The translations under genes were made by a program, and so were the position numbers. A stretch of DNA of 64,000 nt from Burkholderiales bacterium PBB2 (GTDB lineage Bacteria > Pseudomonadota > Gammaproteobacteria > Burkholderiales > Burkholderiaceae_C). Under the pieces are notes generated by a model. The model was not told the origin of the DNA, did not search any database, and was given only the letters and a program-made list of their open reading frames with translations. Where the stretch lies: positions 48,412 through 112,411 of the forward strand of contig NKIM01000019.1 of the NCBI GenBank assembly GCA_002255955.1. Direction: 5' to 3'. Shown in pieces: positions 52,641 to 62,283 of the stretch; position 1 is the stretch's first letter; each line of letters starts with the position of its first letter.

Positions 52641-52915
52641 CAGGGCGCTGTGTTGCCGTCGCCGTCGCCATTGCCGTTGCGGTCTATGGCGCTGAAGCGC
52701 GGCGTCAGCACGCCATCCACCTCCAGGCTGCCAAAGAACATGGCATGCGGCCTCACCCACAGGCCGGTGGCGTTGTAGAGCGGGCGGTAGACCACCAGTG
52801 GCTCCAATGTTTCGCTGTGCCGGGCCGTACCGATCACCTCGTACTCGCCGCCCTTGTAGTGGCGGTAACGGCCCAGTGGCGTGGCGGGCAGGGGCGGCAG
52901 GTCGTCGGCACTCAT
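52640..52915 (-). CDS. DUF1653 domain protein
   Basis: A 91-residue small soluble protein of the DUF1653 family (LGRYRHYKGGEYEVIGTARHSETLEPLVVYRPLYN, WVRPHAMFFGSLEVDG). The family is also found at the ends of helicases and NUDIX proteins and its function is not known. The tail NGNGDGDGN is a low-complexity acidic end. It overlaps the DUF1345 gene and is divergent from the RNA methyltransferase gene by 81 bases. Confidence 0.85.
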   Translation of the reverse strand: MSADDLPPLPATPLGRYRHYKGGEYEVIGTARHSETLEPLVVYRPLYNATGLWVRPHAMFFGSLEVDGVLTPRFSAIDRNGNGDGDGNTAP

Positions 52916-52996
52916 CTCGGGGTGACTGGGGTGAGAAGGTAAGGATAAAAGTCAGGGGCAGGCAGGGAAAGCCCGTGGGCCTGGGATAATCGCGCC

Positions 52997-54256
52997 ATGC
53001 ATCCTAATGCCCTTCTTGAAATGAGCAGCGAGCTTCTGCGCGCTGTGCTCCAGCTGGACTCTCCCGCCGACAGCGTGGTGTCCGCCTTCTTCCGTAAACA
53101 CAAGGCCCTGGGCCAGCGCGAGCGCCATGCCCTGGCCGAGACCGCCTACACGGTGCTGCGCCAGCGCCCGCTGCTGCAGCATCTGGCCCAGTCGGGCAGC
53201 GGCCCGACCGAGCGCCGCCTGGCCATCCTCGGCTGGCAGGGCAATGAAGCCTTTTTGCGCGGTGCCCTGAACACCCAAGAACAGCAATGGCTTGAGCAGG
53301 TCCGTCAGATCGATAAGACCCAGCTCGCGCCGCGCCTGCGCCACAACCTGCCCGAGTGGCTGGCCCAGCCTTTGATGGCCCGCCTCGGCGAGGAACAGTT
53401 CTGGTCCTTGGCCGCAAGCATGAACGAGCAGGCCCCGCTGGATCTGCGCGTCAACACCTTGAAGGCCAAACGCGAAGAAGCGCAGGCCACCTTGACCGCT
53501 GCCGGCATCCATGCCGAGCTGACACCGTTCTCGCCCCTGGGCTTGCGCATCCACGGCAAGCCGGCGCTCAACAAGCTGGAGCTGTTCACCAGCGGCGGTG
53601 TCGAGGTGCAGGACGAAGGCAGCCAGCTGCTGGCCCTGATGCTGGACGCCAAGCGCAGCGAGATGGTGGTGGACTTCTGCGCCGGCGCCGGCGGCAAGAC
53701 CCTGGCCCTGGGTGCGTCCATGCGCAACACCGGCCGGCTCTATGCCTTCGACACCTCGGGCCATCGCCTGGCCTCGCTGAAGCCGCGCCTGGCGCGCAGC
53801 GGCCTGTCCAATATCTACCCGACGCAGATTGCCCATGAGCGCGATGAGCGCATCAAGCGCCTGTCCGGCAAGATCGATCGCGTGCTGGTCGATGCGCCGT
53901 GCTCGGGCCTGGGCACCTTGCGCCGCAATCCCGATCTGAAATGGCGCCAGTCGCTGCATGCCGTGCAGGAACTGCAGGCCAAGCAGACGGCCATCCTGGC
54001 CAGTGCCGCGCGCCTGCTGAAATCGGGCGGCCGCCTGGTGTACGCCACCTGCAGCTTGCTCGATGCTGAGAACGAGGCGATTGCCGAAGCCTTCTCGGCC
54101 GCGCATCCGCAGTTCAAGAAGCTCGATGCTGCCGAGGTGCTCAGCCGTGCTCATGTGGCCGACGCCGAGCGTCTGGTGGAAAACGGCTATCTGCGCCTGT
54201 GGCCGCACCAGCACCAGACGGACGGCTTCTTTGCTGCCGTTTGGGAAAAGCAGTAA
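52997..54256 (+). CDS. RsmB/NOP2-family RNA (cytosine-5) methyltransferase
   Basis: A 419-residue methyltransferase that likely makes m5C in ribosomal or transfer RNA. The SAM loop is DFCAGAGGKT (226-235). Two catalytic cysteines are C302 in DAPCSGLG and C352 in YATCSLL, with the LRRNPDLKWRQ segment between. An N-terminal NusB-like helical region (1-140) precedes the core, as in RsmB. The exact target (rRNA position 967 or another) is not clear. The ATG at 52997 fits the family start. Confidence 0.9.
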   Translation: MHPNALLEMSSELLRAVLQLDSPADSVVSAFFRKHKALGQRERHALAETAYTVLRQRPLLQHLAQSGSGPTERRLAILGWQGNEAFLRGALNTQEQQWLEQVRQIDKTQLAPRLRHNLPEWLAQPLMARLGEEQFWSLAASMNEQAPLDLRVNTLKAKREEAQATLTAAGIHAELTPFSPLGLRIHGKPALNKLELFTSGGVEVQDEGSQLLALMLDAKRSEMVVDFCAGAGGKTLALGASMRNTGRLYAFDTSGHRLASLKPRLARSGLSNIYPTQIAHERDERIKRLSGKIDRVLVDAPCSGLGTLRRNPDLKWRQSLHAVQELQAKQTAILASAARLLKSGGRLVYATCSLLDAENEAIAEAFSAAHPQFKKLDAAEVLSRAHVADAERLVENGYLRLWPHQHQTDGFFAAVWEKQ

Positions 54257-54382
54257 CACCCCATCGCCCGTCTGGCGCGTCCTGGAGGCTTGCCGGCCTG
54301 TGCTTTGCACGCGGCCGGGCAGGATTCACGCGCGCTTGACCTGGCGCAGTGTTTTGCCCCCTTGTTTTTGGAGTCGTGCGCC

Positions 54383-54388
54383 TACAAT
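54383..54388 (+). promoter_or_regulatory. Probable -10 element of the desaturase gene
   Basis: TACAAT lies 53 bases before the desaturase ATG, in a 184-base gap after the RNA methyltransferase gene. A T-rich stretch (TTGTTTTTGG) begins about 21 bases upstream, an imperfect -35. Confidence 0.45.
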
Positions 54389-54440
54389 TCGCCGACTCGA
54401 ATCCGTCTAGTCGCCCAATCCCGGGCAGGATGAGGAAGCC

Positions 54441-55661
54441 ATGAATTTCTTGATGTCGGTACATGATGCGCTGGTCCAGTGGTTGGCGCATGGCCTGCTG
54501 GAGGCCAGTGCGTGGCAGATCGTGGCGTTCACGCTCGTCATCACCCACTTCACCATCCTGTCGGTCACCATCTTTCTGCACCGTGCGCAGGCGCACCGTT
54601 CGCTGGACCTGGGGCCGATTCCGTCGCATTTCTTCCGCGCCGTGCTGTGGCTGACCACCGGCATGGTGACCAAGGAATTCGTGGCCGTGCACCGCAAGCA
54701 CCACGCCAAATGTGAGACCGAGGACGATCCGCACAGCCCGCAGACACGCGGTCTGAAGGCCTTGCTGCTGACCGGTGTGGAGCTCTACCGCGCCGAGGCC
54801 AAGAACCCCGAGACCATTGCCAAGTACGGCCTGGGCACGCCCAATGACTGGATCGAGCGCAACGTCTACACCCGCTTCTCCTGGCAGGGCGTGGGCTTGA
54901 TGCTGATCATCAACCTGGCCCTGTTCGGCGCCATCGGTGCCACGGTCTGGGCGATCCAGATGGTCTGGATTCCGGTCTGGGCGACCGGTGTGATCAATGG
55001 CATTGGTCACTACTGGGGCTATCGCAATTTCGAAGCGCCTGATGCCTCCACCAATGTCTCGCCCTGGGGCATCCTGATCGGCGGGGAAGAGCTGCACAAC
55101 AACCACCACACCTACCCGACCTCGGCCAAGTTCTCGGTCAAGCCCTTCGAGTTCGACATCGGCTGGGGCTACATCCGCGCATTCGAGATGCTGGGTTGGG
55201 CCAAGGTCCGCAAGACCGCGCCCAAGCTGCGCCACGGTGACATCAAGCCGGCCGACAAGGACACGCTGGAAGCCATCATCACCAACCGCTACGAGGTGAT
55301 GTCCAAGTACGGCCGCGGCCTCAAGGCGGCCTGCGCGGCCGAGCTGGCGCGACTCAAGGCCCAGGGCCAGGAGCACAGCGCACAGTGGGCGCAGTTCAAG
55401 CTGGCCAAGCGCTGGTCGCACCGCGATGAGGTCAACATCCCGGATCGCCTGCTGACCGAGATTGCCAACGCCCGCGCGGCCAGCCCCACCCTGGACAAGC
55501 TGCTGACCATGCGCGAAGAACTGCGTCAGCTCTGGACCCGCACCAATGTCTCGGCCGAACAGCTGGTGGCAGACCTGCAGGCCTGGTGCCGCCGTGCCGA
55601 GGAAAGCGGCATTGCCGAGTTGCGCAATTTCTCTATGAGCCTGCGCATGGCGCGGGCCTGA
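54441..55661 (+). CDS. Fatty-acid (acyl-CoA/delta-9 type) desaturase
   Basis: A 406-residue integral-membrane di-iron desaturase. The three histidine boxes are HRAQAH (47-52), HRKHH (84-88) and HNNHH (219-223), with H190 in GIGHYWGYRNF as an extra ligand. Spans near 25-45, 62-80 and 152-185 form the hydrophobic core. Delta-9 desaturases of this type adjust membrane fluidity. The C-terminal 150 residues are helical and unusual in length, probably a coiled coil. It has its own promoter region. Confidence 0.9.
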   Translation: MNFLMSVHDALVQWLAHGLLEASAWQIVAFTLVITHFTILSVTIFLHRAQAHRSLDLGPIPSHFFRAVLWLTTGMVTKEFVAVHRKHHAKCETEDDPHSPQTRGLKALLLTGVELYRAEAKNPETIAKYGLGTPNDWIERNVYTRFSWQGVGLMLIINLALFGAIGATVWAIQMVWIPVWATGVINGIGHYWGYRNFEAPDASTNVSPWGILIGGEELHNNHHTYPTSAKFSVKPFEFDIGWGYIRAFEMLGWAKVRKTAPKLRHGDIKPADKDTLEAIITNRYEVMSKYGRGLKAACAAELARLKAQGQEHSAQWAQFKLAKRWSHRDEVNIPDRLLTEIANARAASPTLDKLLTMREELRQLWTRTNVSAEQLVADLQAWCRRAEESGIAELRNFSMSLRMARA

Positions 55662-55775
55662 GGCGCGGCTTCAATCGTTGCGTCGTTCCTGCTGCGGCCA
55701 AAGAATCAGCGCAGTTTGACCGTTTGTGACGATTGGGTGTGACTGCGGTGACCGCAGGTAAGTCAGAGGTAAAAG

Positions 55776-55799
55776 GGCGCCCCGAGGGGCGCCTTTTTT
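55776..55799 (+). terminator. Terminator of the desaturase gene
   Basis: GGCGCCCC and GGGGCGCC form a perfect 8-bp stem (two-base loop) followed by six T residues. A separate small hairpin CTGCGG-TGA-CCGCAG lies at 55743-55757. Confidence 0.85.
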
Positions 55800-55863
55800 A
55801 CGTCTGAGGACTAGACTGAAGTCACTGCAACGGAGCCATCCATCCCAAACAAGGAGAGTCACC

Positions 55864-56376
55864 ATGAGCATGAACAAGACACGTCTTTTCCGCACCGCTG
55901 CCCTGGCGCTGGTTTTGGGCGCTTCGGCCTCGCTGACCCTGGCCGATGTGCAGGTTCGGTTCATCGAGCCTGACAAGTTCACCGACGCCAGCAGTGATTT
56001 CGGCCGCCGCGACCAAGAGCCGGTTTTGAAGGAGCTCAAGGCCCATTTGGAGAAGCTGGGCGCGCAGTTGCCGGGCAAGGACTTGGCAGTGGAGATCAGC
56101 AATGTCGACCTTGCCGGCGGATGGGAGCCGGTCGGGCGCCGCATGGACATGATCCGCGTGCTGCGCGGCGTCAGCTCGCCCTCGATCGAGCTCAGTTTCA
56201 GCCTGAGCGAAAACGGCAAGGTTTTGCAAAGCGGCAAGACCCGGCTGCATGACCTGAACTACATGGTCGGCATGAACCGCTACAACGAAAGCGACCCGAT
56301 CCGCTACGAGCGCCGTCTGCTGGACGACTGGTTCCGCGAGGAGTTCAAGACCACCTTGGCTGCGGCGAAGAACTGA
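55864..56376 (+). CDS. DUF3016 family exported protein
   Basis: A 170-residue exported protein. The signal (LFRTAALALVLGASASLTLA) is followed by the DUF3016 domain: VRFIEPDKFTDASSDFGRR, LKAHLEKLGAQLPGKDLAVEISNVDLAGG, and the C-terminal SDPIRYERRLLDDWFREEF. The function is not known. The ATG at 55864 has AGGAGA seven bases upstream; ATG 55870 is an alternative. It is followed by a shared terminator with rpmG. Confidence 0.88.
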   Translation: MSMNKTRLFRTAALALVLGASASLTLADVQVRFIEPDKFTDASSDFGRRDQEPVLKELKAHLEKLGAQLPGKDLAVEISNVDLAGGWEPVGRRMDMIRVLRGVSSPSIELSFSLSENGKVLQSGKTRLHDLNYMVGMNRYNESDPIRYERRLLDDWFREEFKTTLAAAKN

Positions 56377-56415
56377 GGCCAAGCCCCGCTCGGCCACTAC
56401 GGCCGAGCGCCCATG

Positions 56416-56452
56416 AAAAAACCCCGCCGGCTTGCGCCTTGCGGGGTTTTTT
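56416..56452. terminator. Bidirectional terminator between DUF3016 and rpmG genes
   Basis: AAAAAACCCCGC and GCGGGGTTTTTT are perfect 12-base complements around a 13-base loop, giving T runs on both strands between two convergent genes. Confidence 0.9.
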
Positions 56453-56491
56453 ATGGAAGACCCACACCGAAGGTGTGGGCTCCAAGCCGAA

Positions 56492-56659
56492 TCACTTCAG
56501 CTTGGTTTCCTTGTACAGAACGTGCTTACGAGCCTTGGGATCGAACTTCATGAATTCGAGCTTGTTGGTCGTGGTCTTCTTGTTCTTGTCGGTCGTGTAG
56601 AAGTGACCCGTACCTGCGGTCGACTCCAGCTTGATCTTTTCGCGTGCGCCTTTGGCCAT
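56492..56659 (-). CDS. rpmG: 50S ribosomal protein L33
   Basis: A 55-residue L33 of the cysteine-free type. It reads [20 protein letters not shown], then [14 protein letters not shown] and [17 protein letters not shown]. The start ATG at 56659 has AAGGAG eight bases upstream. It follows rpmB by 29 bases on the same strand, the usual rpmB-rpmG pair. Confidence 0.96.
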   Translation of the reverse strand: MAKGAREKIKLESTAGTGHFYTTDKNKKTTTNKLEFMKFDPKARKHVLYKETKLK

Positions 56660-56688
56660 GATGATGCTCCTTGATTCTCAGTTCTAGA

Positions 56689-56922
56689 TCAGAGCTCGCC
56701 CTTGGCGCGCAGATCGGCGACGACTTGGTCGATACCGACCTTGTCAATCAAACGCAGAGCAGCATTGCTGATACGCAGACGAACCCAGCGGTTCTCGGTT
56801 TCCAGGAAGAAACGGCGGTACTGCAGATTCGGCAGGAAGCGACGCTTCGTTTTGTTGTTGGCGTGAGAAACATTGTTTCCCACCATGGGCTTCTTGCCCG
56901 TGACTTGACAGACGCGTGCCAT
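56689..56922 (-). CDS. rpmB: 50S ribosomal protein L28
   Basis: A 77-residue L28. It reads [20 protein letters not shown], then [20 protein letters not shown] and [19 protein letters not shown]. The ATG at 56922 has GGAGAAG upstream; the open frame that continues for 21 codons has no family support. L28 sits in the large subunit near the E site. Confidence 0.96.
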   Translation of the reverse strand: MARVCQVTGKKPMVGNNVSHANNKTKRRFLPNLQYRRFFLETENRWVRLRISNAALRLIDKVGIDQVVADLRAKGEL

Positions 56923-57117
56923 GACGCTTCTCCGGTTTGATTTTTTTTGACCAGCCGTCTCTGCTGAGATTTGTGCTGAATTCATTCAGCAGTTCGCATC
57001 TGCAAACTTGAGACGGCCACATGACCGCGATATGCCTGCCAAACCTGTTCAAGCGCACCGGGTTTGCACCTTGGCGGCACTTGTCTGGGCGCGGTCCATC
57101 CAGCAAGCAAGCCTAAG

Positions 57118-57123
57118 AGTATA
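57118..57123 (-). promoter_or_regulatory. Probable -10 of the rpmB-rpmG operon
   Basis: Minus-strand TATACT, 196 bases before rpmB. The -35 17 bases further up (TGGCGT) is poor and overlaps the trxB terminator. Confidence 0.45.
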
Positions 57124-57130
57124 GCCGAAA

Positions 57131-57159
57131 ACGAAAAGGCACGCCAGATTGGGCGTGCC
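57131..57159 (-). terminator. Terminator of trxB
   Basis: On the minus strand GGCACGCC / GGCGTGCC form a perfect 8-bp stem with a six-base loop, followed by TTTTCG. It is 77 bases after the trxB stop. Confidence 0.8.
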
Positions 57160-57235
57160 AGGGTATCGCGATGCCCGGCATCGCAGGGGCCTGTGATGCC
57201 GGGTGGGTGAGGCGTCGCGTGTGCGCGGGCCTCGA

Positions 57236-58437
<1,202 letters not shown>

Positions 58438-59103
58438 ATGGCGATGTTGTCCAATCTGGATCTGATCCGCAGGGTGCCCTTGTTTTCCTTGCTCACCACC
58501 GACCAGGCGCAGTCGATTGCTGACAGCGTGGTCAAGCGGCGCTTCAAGCGCGGCGAACTGATCGTCGAGCAGGGCACCAAGTCCAATGCCTTGTTCATCC
58601 TGCTGAACGGCCGCGCCCGCGTGCTGACGGCCGACACCCGCGGCCGCGAGGTGATCCTGGCCGTGCTGCAGCCCGGCGACTACGTCGGCGAAATGAGCCT
58701 GATCGACCACGAGCCTCACTCGGCCACCGTGCGCGCCGAGGTGCAGACCGACATGCTGGTGCTGGGCCGCAACGAGTTCGCCCGCTGCCTGCCCGAGAGC
58801 AGCAGCCTGTCCTACGCCATCCTGCGCGGTCTGGTGGCGCGCCTGCGCAATGCCGACCGCCAGATCGAATCCCTGGCCCTGCTGGATGTCTACGGCCGTG
58901 TGGCGCGCACGCTGCTGGACATGTCCGAAGAAGAGAAGGGCCTGAAGATCATCCGCGGCAAGGTGTCTCGCCAAGACATGGCCAAGGTGGTGGGTGCTTC
59001 GCGTGAGATGGTCAGCCGGGTCATGAAGGACCTGGAAGAGCGCGGCGTCATCGAAACCCTGGAAAACGGCTCGGTGGTGATCAAGGAACGCCTGCCCAGC
59101 TGA
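58438..59103 (+). CDS. Crp/Fnr-family transcriptional regulator
   Basis: A 221-residue regulator with a cyclic-nucleotide-binding fold (about 15-125) and a winged helix (about 165-215). The nucleotide pocket is GDYVGEMSLIDHEPHSATVRAE; where E. coli Crp has Arg82 for the phosphate, this has His, so cAMP binding is doubtful. No Fnr-type N-terminal cysteine cluster exists. Recognition helix: SRQDMAKVVGASREMVSRVMKDLEERGVI. The ATG at 58438 is fixed by AAAGGAGG seven bases upstream. Its position beside ftsK parallels lrp in E. coli. Confidence 0.92.
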   Translation: MAMLSNLDLIRRVPLFSLLTTDQAQSIADSVVKRRFKRGELIVEQGTKSNALFILLNGRARVLTADTRGREVILAVLQPGDYVGEMSLIDHEPHSATVRAEVQTDMLVLGRNEFARCLPESSSLSYAILRGLVARLRNADRQIESLALLDVYGRVARTLLDMSEEEKGLKIIRGKVSRQDMAKVVGASREMVSRVMKDLEERGVIETLENGSVVIKERLPS

Positions 59104-59125
59104 GCCCTTGGCTCCATGAGGCAGC

Positions 59126-59167
59126 GACCCGTTTGAACGGGTCCAGCAGCGGCCCGTATGAACGGGC
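59126..59167. repeat. Two adjacent hairpins upstream of ftsK
   Basis: GACCCGTT-TG-AACGGGTC (59126-59143) and GCCCGT-ATGA-ACGGGC (59152-59167) are perfect short inverted repeats that share the ACGGG core. They lie 38 bases before the ftsK start and have no T run. Confidence 0.6.
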
Positions 59168-59205
59168 AGGGCGGCAGGCCCTGAAACCTGCGCCACAATG
59201 GCAGC

Positions 59206-61566
59206 ATGAGTTTTCCGCTGGGTTCCCTCTCGCGTGACGATGAGGTCGGCACGCCCGACAAAGTCTACAAACGCCAATCCAAGAAGGCGGCCCCGCCGCC
59301 TCCGCCCCGCCACAACCCCCTGCGCACGCCGGTCTGGCTGCTGCTGAGCGGCGCCGTTTGGTGCCTGGTGGTGCTGGCCCTGGTCAGCCATGACCGCGCC
59401 GATGCGGCGTTTTCCATCTCCGGCCAACACGCGCTCTACGGCAACCGCATGGGCGCCGTCGGCGCCTGGGTGGCCGATCTGCTGCTGTTCAGCTTTGGTT
59501 TCTCGGCCTGGTGGCTCTTGATCGTGGGCTTGCGTGTCTGGTTGGGGCAATTGGCCGATCTGCTGCGGGCGGACAGCCCGCCGGCACCCGGCAGCCGCCG
59601 CCCGCTGCTGCTTTGGCTGTTGGGCCTGCTGCTTTTGCTTTGCGCAAGCTCTGCCCTGGAGTGGACCCGGCTCTATTCCTGGGAAACCCGCTTGCCTGGC
59701 CATGCCGGCGGCGTGCTCGGTTACTCGCTCGGCCCCTGGAGCATGAAGGTGCTGGGTTTTGCGGGTTCGGGCGTGGTCTGGATCAGCCTGCTGCTGCTGG
59801 GCGCCGGCCTGGCGCTGAAGTTCTCCTGGGCGCATCTGGCCGAACAGCTCGGGGCGCGCCTGGACCAGTGGCGCGAGCAGCGCCTGGAGCGGCGTGAGAA
59901 GGCCGAAGACCAGCGCGTCGGTGAGCAGGCTGCGCAGGAGCGCGAACTGGTGGTCGAGGTCGAGCGCCAGGTGGTGGAGGAAACCCACATCCCCATCGTT
60001 ATCGAAGCGCCGGTGATGGAGGTGCCCAAGTCCACCCGCGTGGCCAAGGAGCGCCAGACCACCTTGTTTGCCGACGCCAGCGACACCAAGCTGCCCCAGG
60101 TCGACCTGCTGGACACGGCGCCGGTGCAGGTGGTTTCGGTCACACCCGAGTCGCTGGAAATGACCTCGCGCATGATCGAGAAGAAGCTGCGCGATTTTGG
60201 CGTTGAGGTGCGCGTGGTCGCGGCCTCGCCCGGCCCGGTGATCACCCGCTATGAGATCGAGCCGGCCACGGGCGTCAAGGGCTCGCAAATCGTCGGCCTG
60301 GCCAAGGATCTGGCGCGTTCGCTGAGCCTGGTGTCCATCCGCGTGGTCGAGACCATTCCGGGCAAGAACTTCATGGCTCTGGAGTTGCCCAATGCGCGCC
60401 GCCAGACCATTCGCCTGTCCGAGATTCTGGGCTCCCAGGTCTATGCCGATGCCAGCTCGCAGCTGACCATGGGCCTGGGTAAGGACATCGTCGGCCTGCC
60501 TGTGGTGGCCGACCTGGCCAAGATGCCGCACTGCCTGGTGGCCGGTACCACCGGTTCGGGCAAGTCCGTCGGCATCAACGCCATGATCCTGTCCTTGCTC
60601 TACAAAGCCGAGGCGCGCGATGTGCGCCTGATCCTGATCGACCCCAAGATGCTGGAAATGAGCGTCTACGAAGGCATCCCGCATCTGCTGGCGCCCGTTG
60701 TGACGGACATGAAGCAGGCCAGCAATGCGCTCAACTGGTGCGTGGGCGAGATGGAGCGCCGCTACAAGCTCATGAGCAAGATGGGCGTGCGAAATCTGGC
60801 CGGTTACAACAAGAAGATCGACGAAGCCACCGAGCGCGGCGAGAAGATCGGCAACCCTTTCAGCCTCACGCCCGAGGAGCCGGAACCGCTGGAGCGTTTG
60901 CCCTTCATCGTCGTCGTCATCGACGAGTTGGCCGACCTGATGATGGTGGTGGGCAAGAAGATTGAAGAGCTGATCGCCCGCCTGGCACAAAAGGCCCGCG
61001 CGGCCGGCATTCACCTGATCCTGGCCACACAGCGCCCCTCGGTCGATGTGATCACCGGCCTGATCAAGGCCAACATCCCGACCCGTCTGTCCTTCCAGGT
61101 CAGCTCCAAGATCGACAGCCGCACCATCCTCGATCAGATGGGCGCCGAGGCCCTGCTGGGCATGGGCGATATGCTTTACATGCCCTCGGGCACCGGCTTG
61201 CCGATTCGTGTGCACGGCGCCTTTGTCAGTGATGAGGAAGTGCACCGCGTGGTCGAGTACCTCAAGAGCCAGGGCGAGCCCAATTACATCGAGGGCATCC
61301 TCGAGGGCGGCGTGCTGGAAGGCGAGGGCGGCGAAGCCGGCGGCGGCGCGGCCGGCGGTGACGGCGAGGCCGATCCCATGTACGACCAGGCCGTGGCCGT
61401 GGTGCTGCAGCACCGCCGCGCCTCCATCTCACTGGTGCAGCGCCATTTGCGCATCGGCTACAACCGTGCCGCCCGTTTGCTGGAGCAGATGGAAAAGTCG
61501 GGCCTGGTGTCCAGCATGGCCACCAATGGCAATCGCGATCTGATCGTGCCCAAGCGCGACGAATGA
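59206..61566 (+). CDS. ftsK: DNA translocase FtsK
   Basis: A 786-residue FtsK/SpoIIIE that pumps DNA at the division septum and activates XerCD at dif. Four N-terminal spans are near 43-61, 88-110, 133-150 and 181-205, then a short charged linker (about 210-290), and the motor with Walker A GTTGSGKS (447-454) and Walker [16 protein letters not shown] gamma winged-helix domain that reads KOPS sequences closes the protein (about 723-786, [22 protein letters not shown]). The linker is much shorter than in E. coli. The ATG at 59206 fits. Confidence 0.95.
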   Translation: MSFPLGSLSRDDEVGTPDKVYKRQSKKAAPPPPPRHNPLRTPVWLLLSGAVWCLVVLALVSHDRADAAFSISGQHALYGNRMGAVGAWVADLLLFSFGFSAWWLLIVGLRVWLGQLADLLRADSPPAPGSRRPLLLWLLGLLLLLCASSALEWTRLYSWETRLPGHAGGVLGYSLGPWSMKVLGFAGSGVVWISLLLLGAGLALKFSWAHLAEQLGARLDQWREQRLERREKAEDQRVGEQAAQERELVVEVERQVVEETHIPIVIEAPVMEVPKSTRVAKERQTTLFADASDTKLPQVDLLDTAPVQVVSVTPESLEMTSRMIEKKLRDFGVEVRVVAASPGPVITRYEIEPATGVKGSQIVGLAKDLARSLSLVSIRVVETIPGKNFMALELPNARRQTIRLSEILGSQVYADASSQLTMGLGKDIVGLPVVADLAKMPHCLVAGTTGSGKSVGINAMILSLLYKAEARDVRLILIDPKMLEMSVYEGIPHLLAPVVTDMKQASNALNWCVGEMERRYKLMSKMGVRNLAGYNKKIDEATERGEKIGNPFSLTPEEPEPLERLPFIVVVIDELADLMMVVGKKIEELIARLAQKARAAGIHLILATQRPSVDVITGLIKANIPTRLSFQVSSKIDSRTILDQMGAEALLGMGDMLYMPSGTGLPIRVHGAFVSDEEVHRVVEYLKSQGEPNYIEGILEGGVLEGEGGEAGGGAAGGDGEADPMYDQAVAVVLQHRRASISLVQRHLRIGYNRAARLLEQMEKSGLVSSMATNGNRDLIVPKRDE

Positions 61567-61598
61567 GCCCCGCGACCTCTCCGCACAGGACCCCAACC

Positions 61599-62219
61599 AT
61601 GATGACGATGAAGAGCCGTGCCGTGCTGGCCGCGGTGTTGCTGACCCTGGCCTCCGTGGCCCGTGCTGACGCGGTGAGCGCGCTGCGCGATTTCGCCCGC
61701 GAGGTGAAAAGCGCCAGCGCCCAGTTCAAGCAGACCGTCAACTCGCCCGATGGCAAGCGCAGCAAGAGCTCGCAAGGCAGCTTTGAGTTCCAGCGCCCCA
61801 ACCAGTTCCGCTTTGCCTACAGCAAGCCATTCGAGCAACTGATCGTCGGCGACGGTCAGAAGGTCTGGATCTTCGACCCCGACCTCAATCAAGCGAGCTC
61901 CCGCCGCATGAACCAGGCCCTGGGCGCCACGCCGGCGGCCTTGCTGGCGGGGGGCAATCTTGAGCGTGATTTCACGCTCAAGGCCCTGCCGTCCGAAGGC
62001 GGGCTCGATTGGGTGCAAGCCCTGCCGCGCCAGGCTGACGGAGGTTTTCAGTCCTTGAAGATTGGTTTCAAGGGCCGCGATCTGGCGGCGCTCGAGATCG
62101 TCGATGGTTTCGGCCAGCGCTCGCGCCTGGATTTCAGCAGCCTGGCCGTCAACGCCAGCCTGCCGGCGGATCGCTTCCGCTTTGTGTTGCCGGCCGGGGC
62201 CGATCTGGTCGAGCAGTGA
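61599..62219 (+). CDS. lolA: Outer-membrane lipoprotein carrier LolA
   Basis: A 206-residue periplasmic chaperone that carries lipoproteins from LolCDE to LolB. A signal peptide (MKSRAVLAAVLLTLASVARA) is followed by the LolA half-barrel (FAREVKSASAQFKQTVN, GSFEFQRPNQFRFAYSKPFEQLIVGDGQKVWIFDPDLNQ). ATG 61599 has AGGA eight bases upstream; an ATG at 61563 overlaps the ftsK stop but would give an unusual N-terminus. Both genes are in the ftsK-lolA-rarA order. Confidence 0.94.
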   Translation: MMTMKSRAVLAAVLLTLASVARADAVSALRDFAREVKSASAQFKQTVNSPDGKRSKSSQGSFEFQRPNQFRFAYSKPFEQLIVGDGQKVWIFDPDLNQASSRRMNQALGATPAALLAGGNLERDFTLKALPSEGGLDWVQALPRQADGGFQSLKIGFKGRDLAALEIVDGFGQRSRLDFSSLAVNASLPADRFRFVLPAGADLVEQ

Positions 62220-62283
62220 GGCTGGGCTTCACGCACCGCCCACCGCTTCTTGAGTCCTTGGTGAAGATGAGAAAGTGCCCCGC

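Larger units (their letters stand above)
56923..57235. other. Intergenic region upstream of rpmB
   Basis: 313 bases holding the long rpmB-rpmG leader (about 190 bases from a presumed start near 57110), a minus-strand -10 (57118-57123) and the trxB terminator. No ORF here is convincing. A run of eight T residues on the plus strand at 56941-56948 is poly-A on the minus (leader) strand. Confidence 0.6.
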
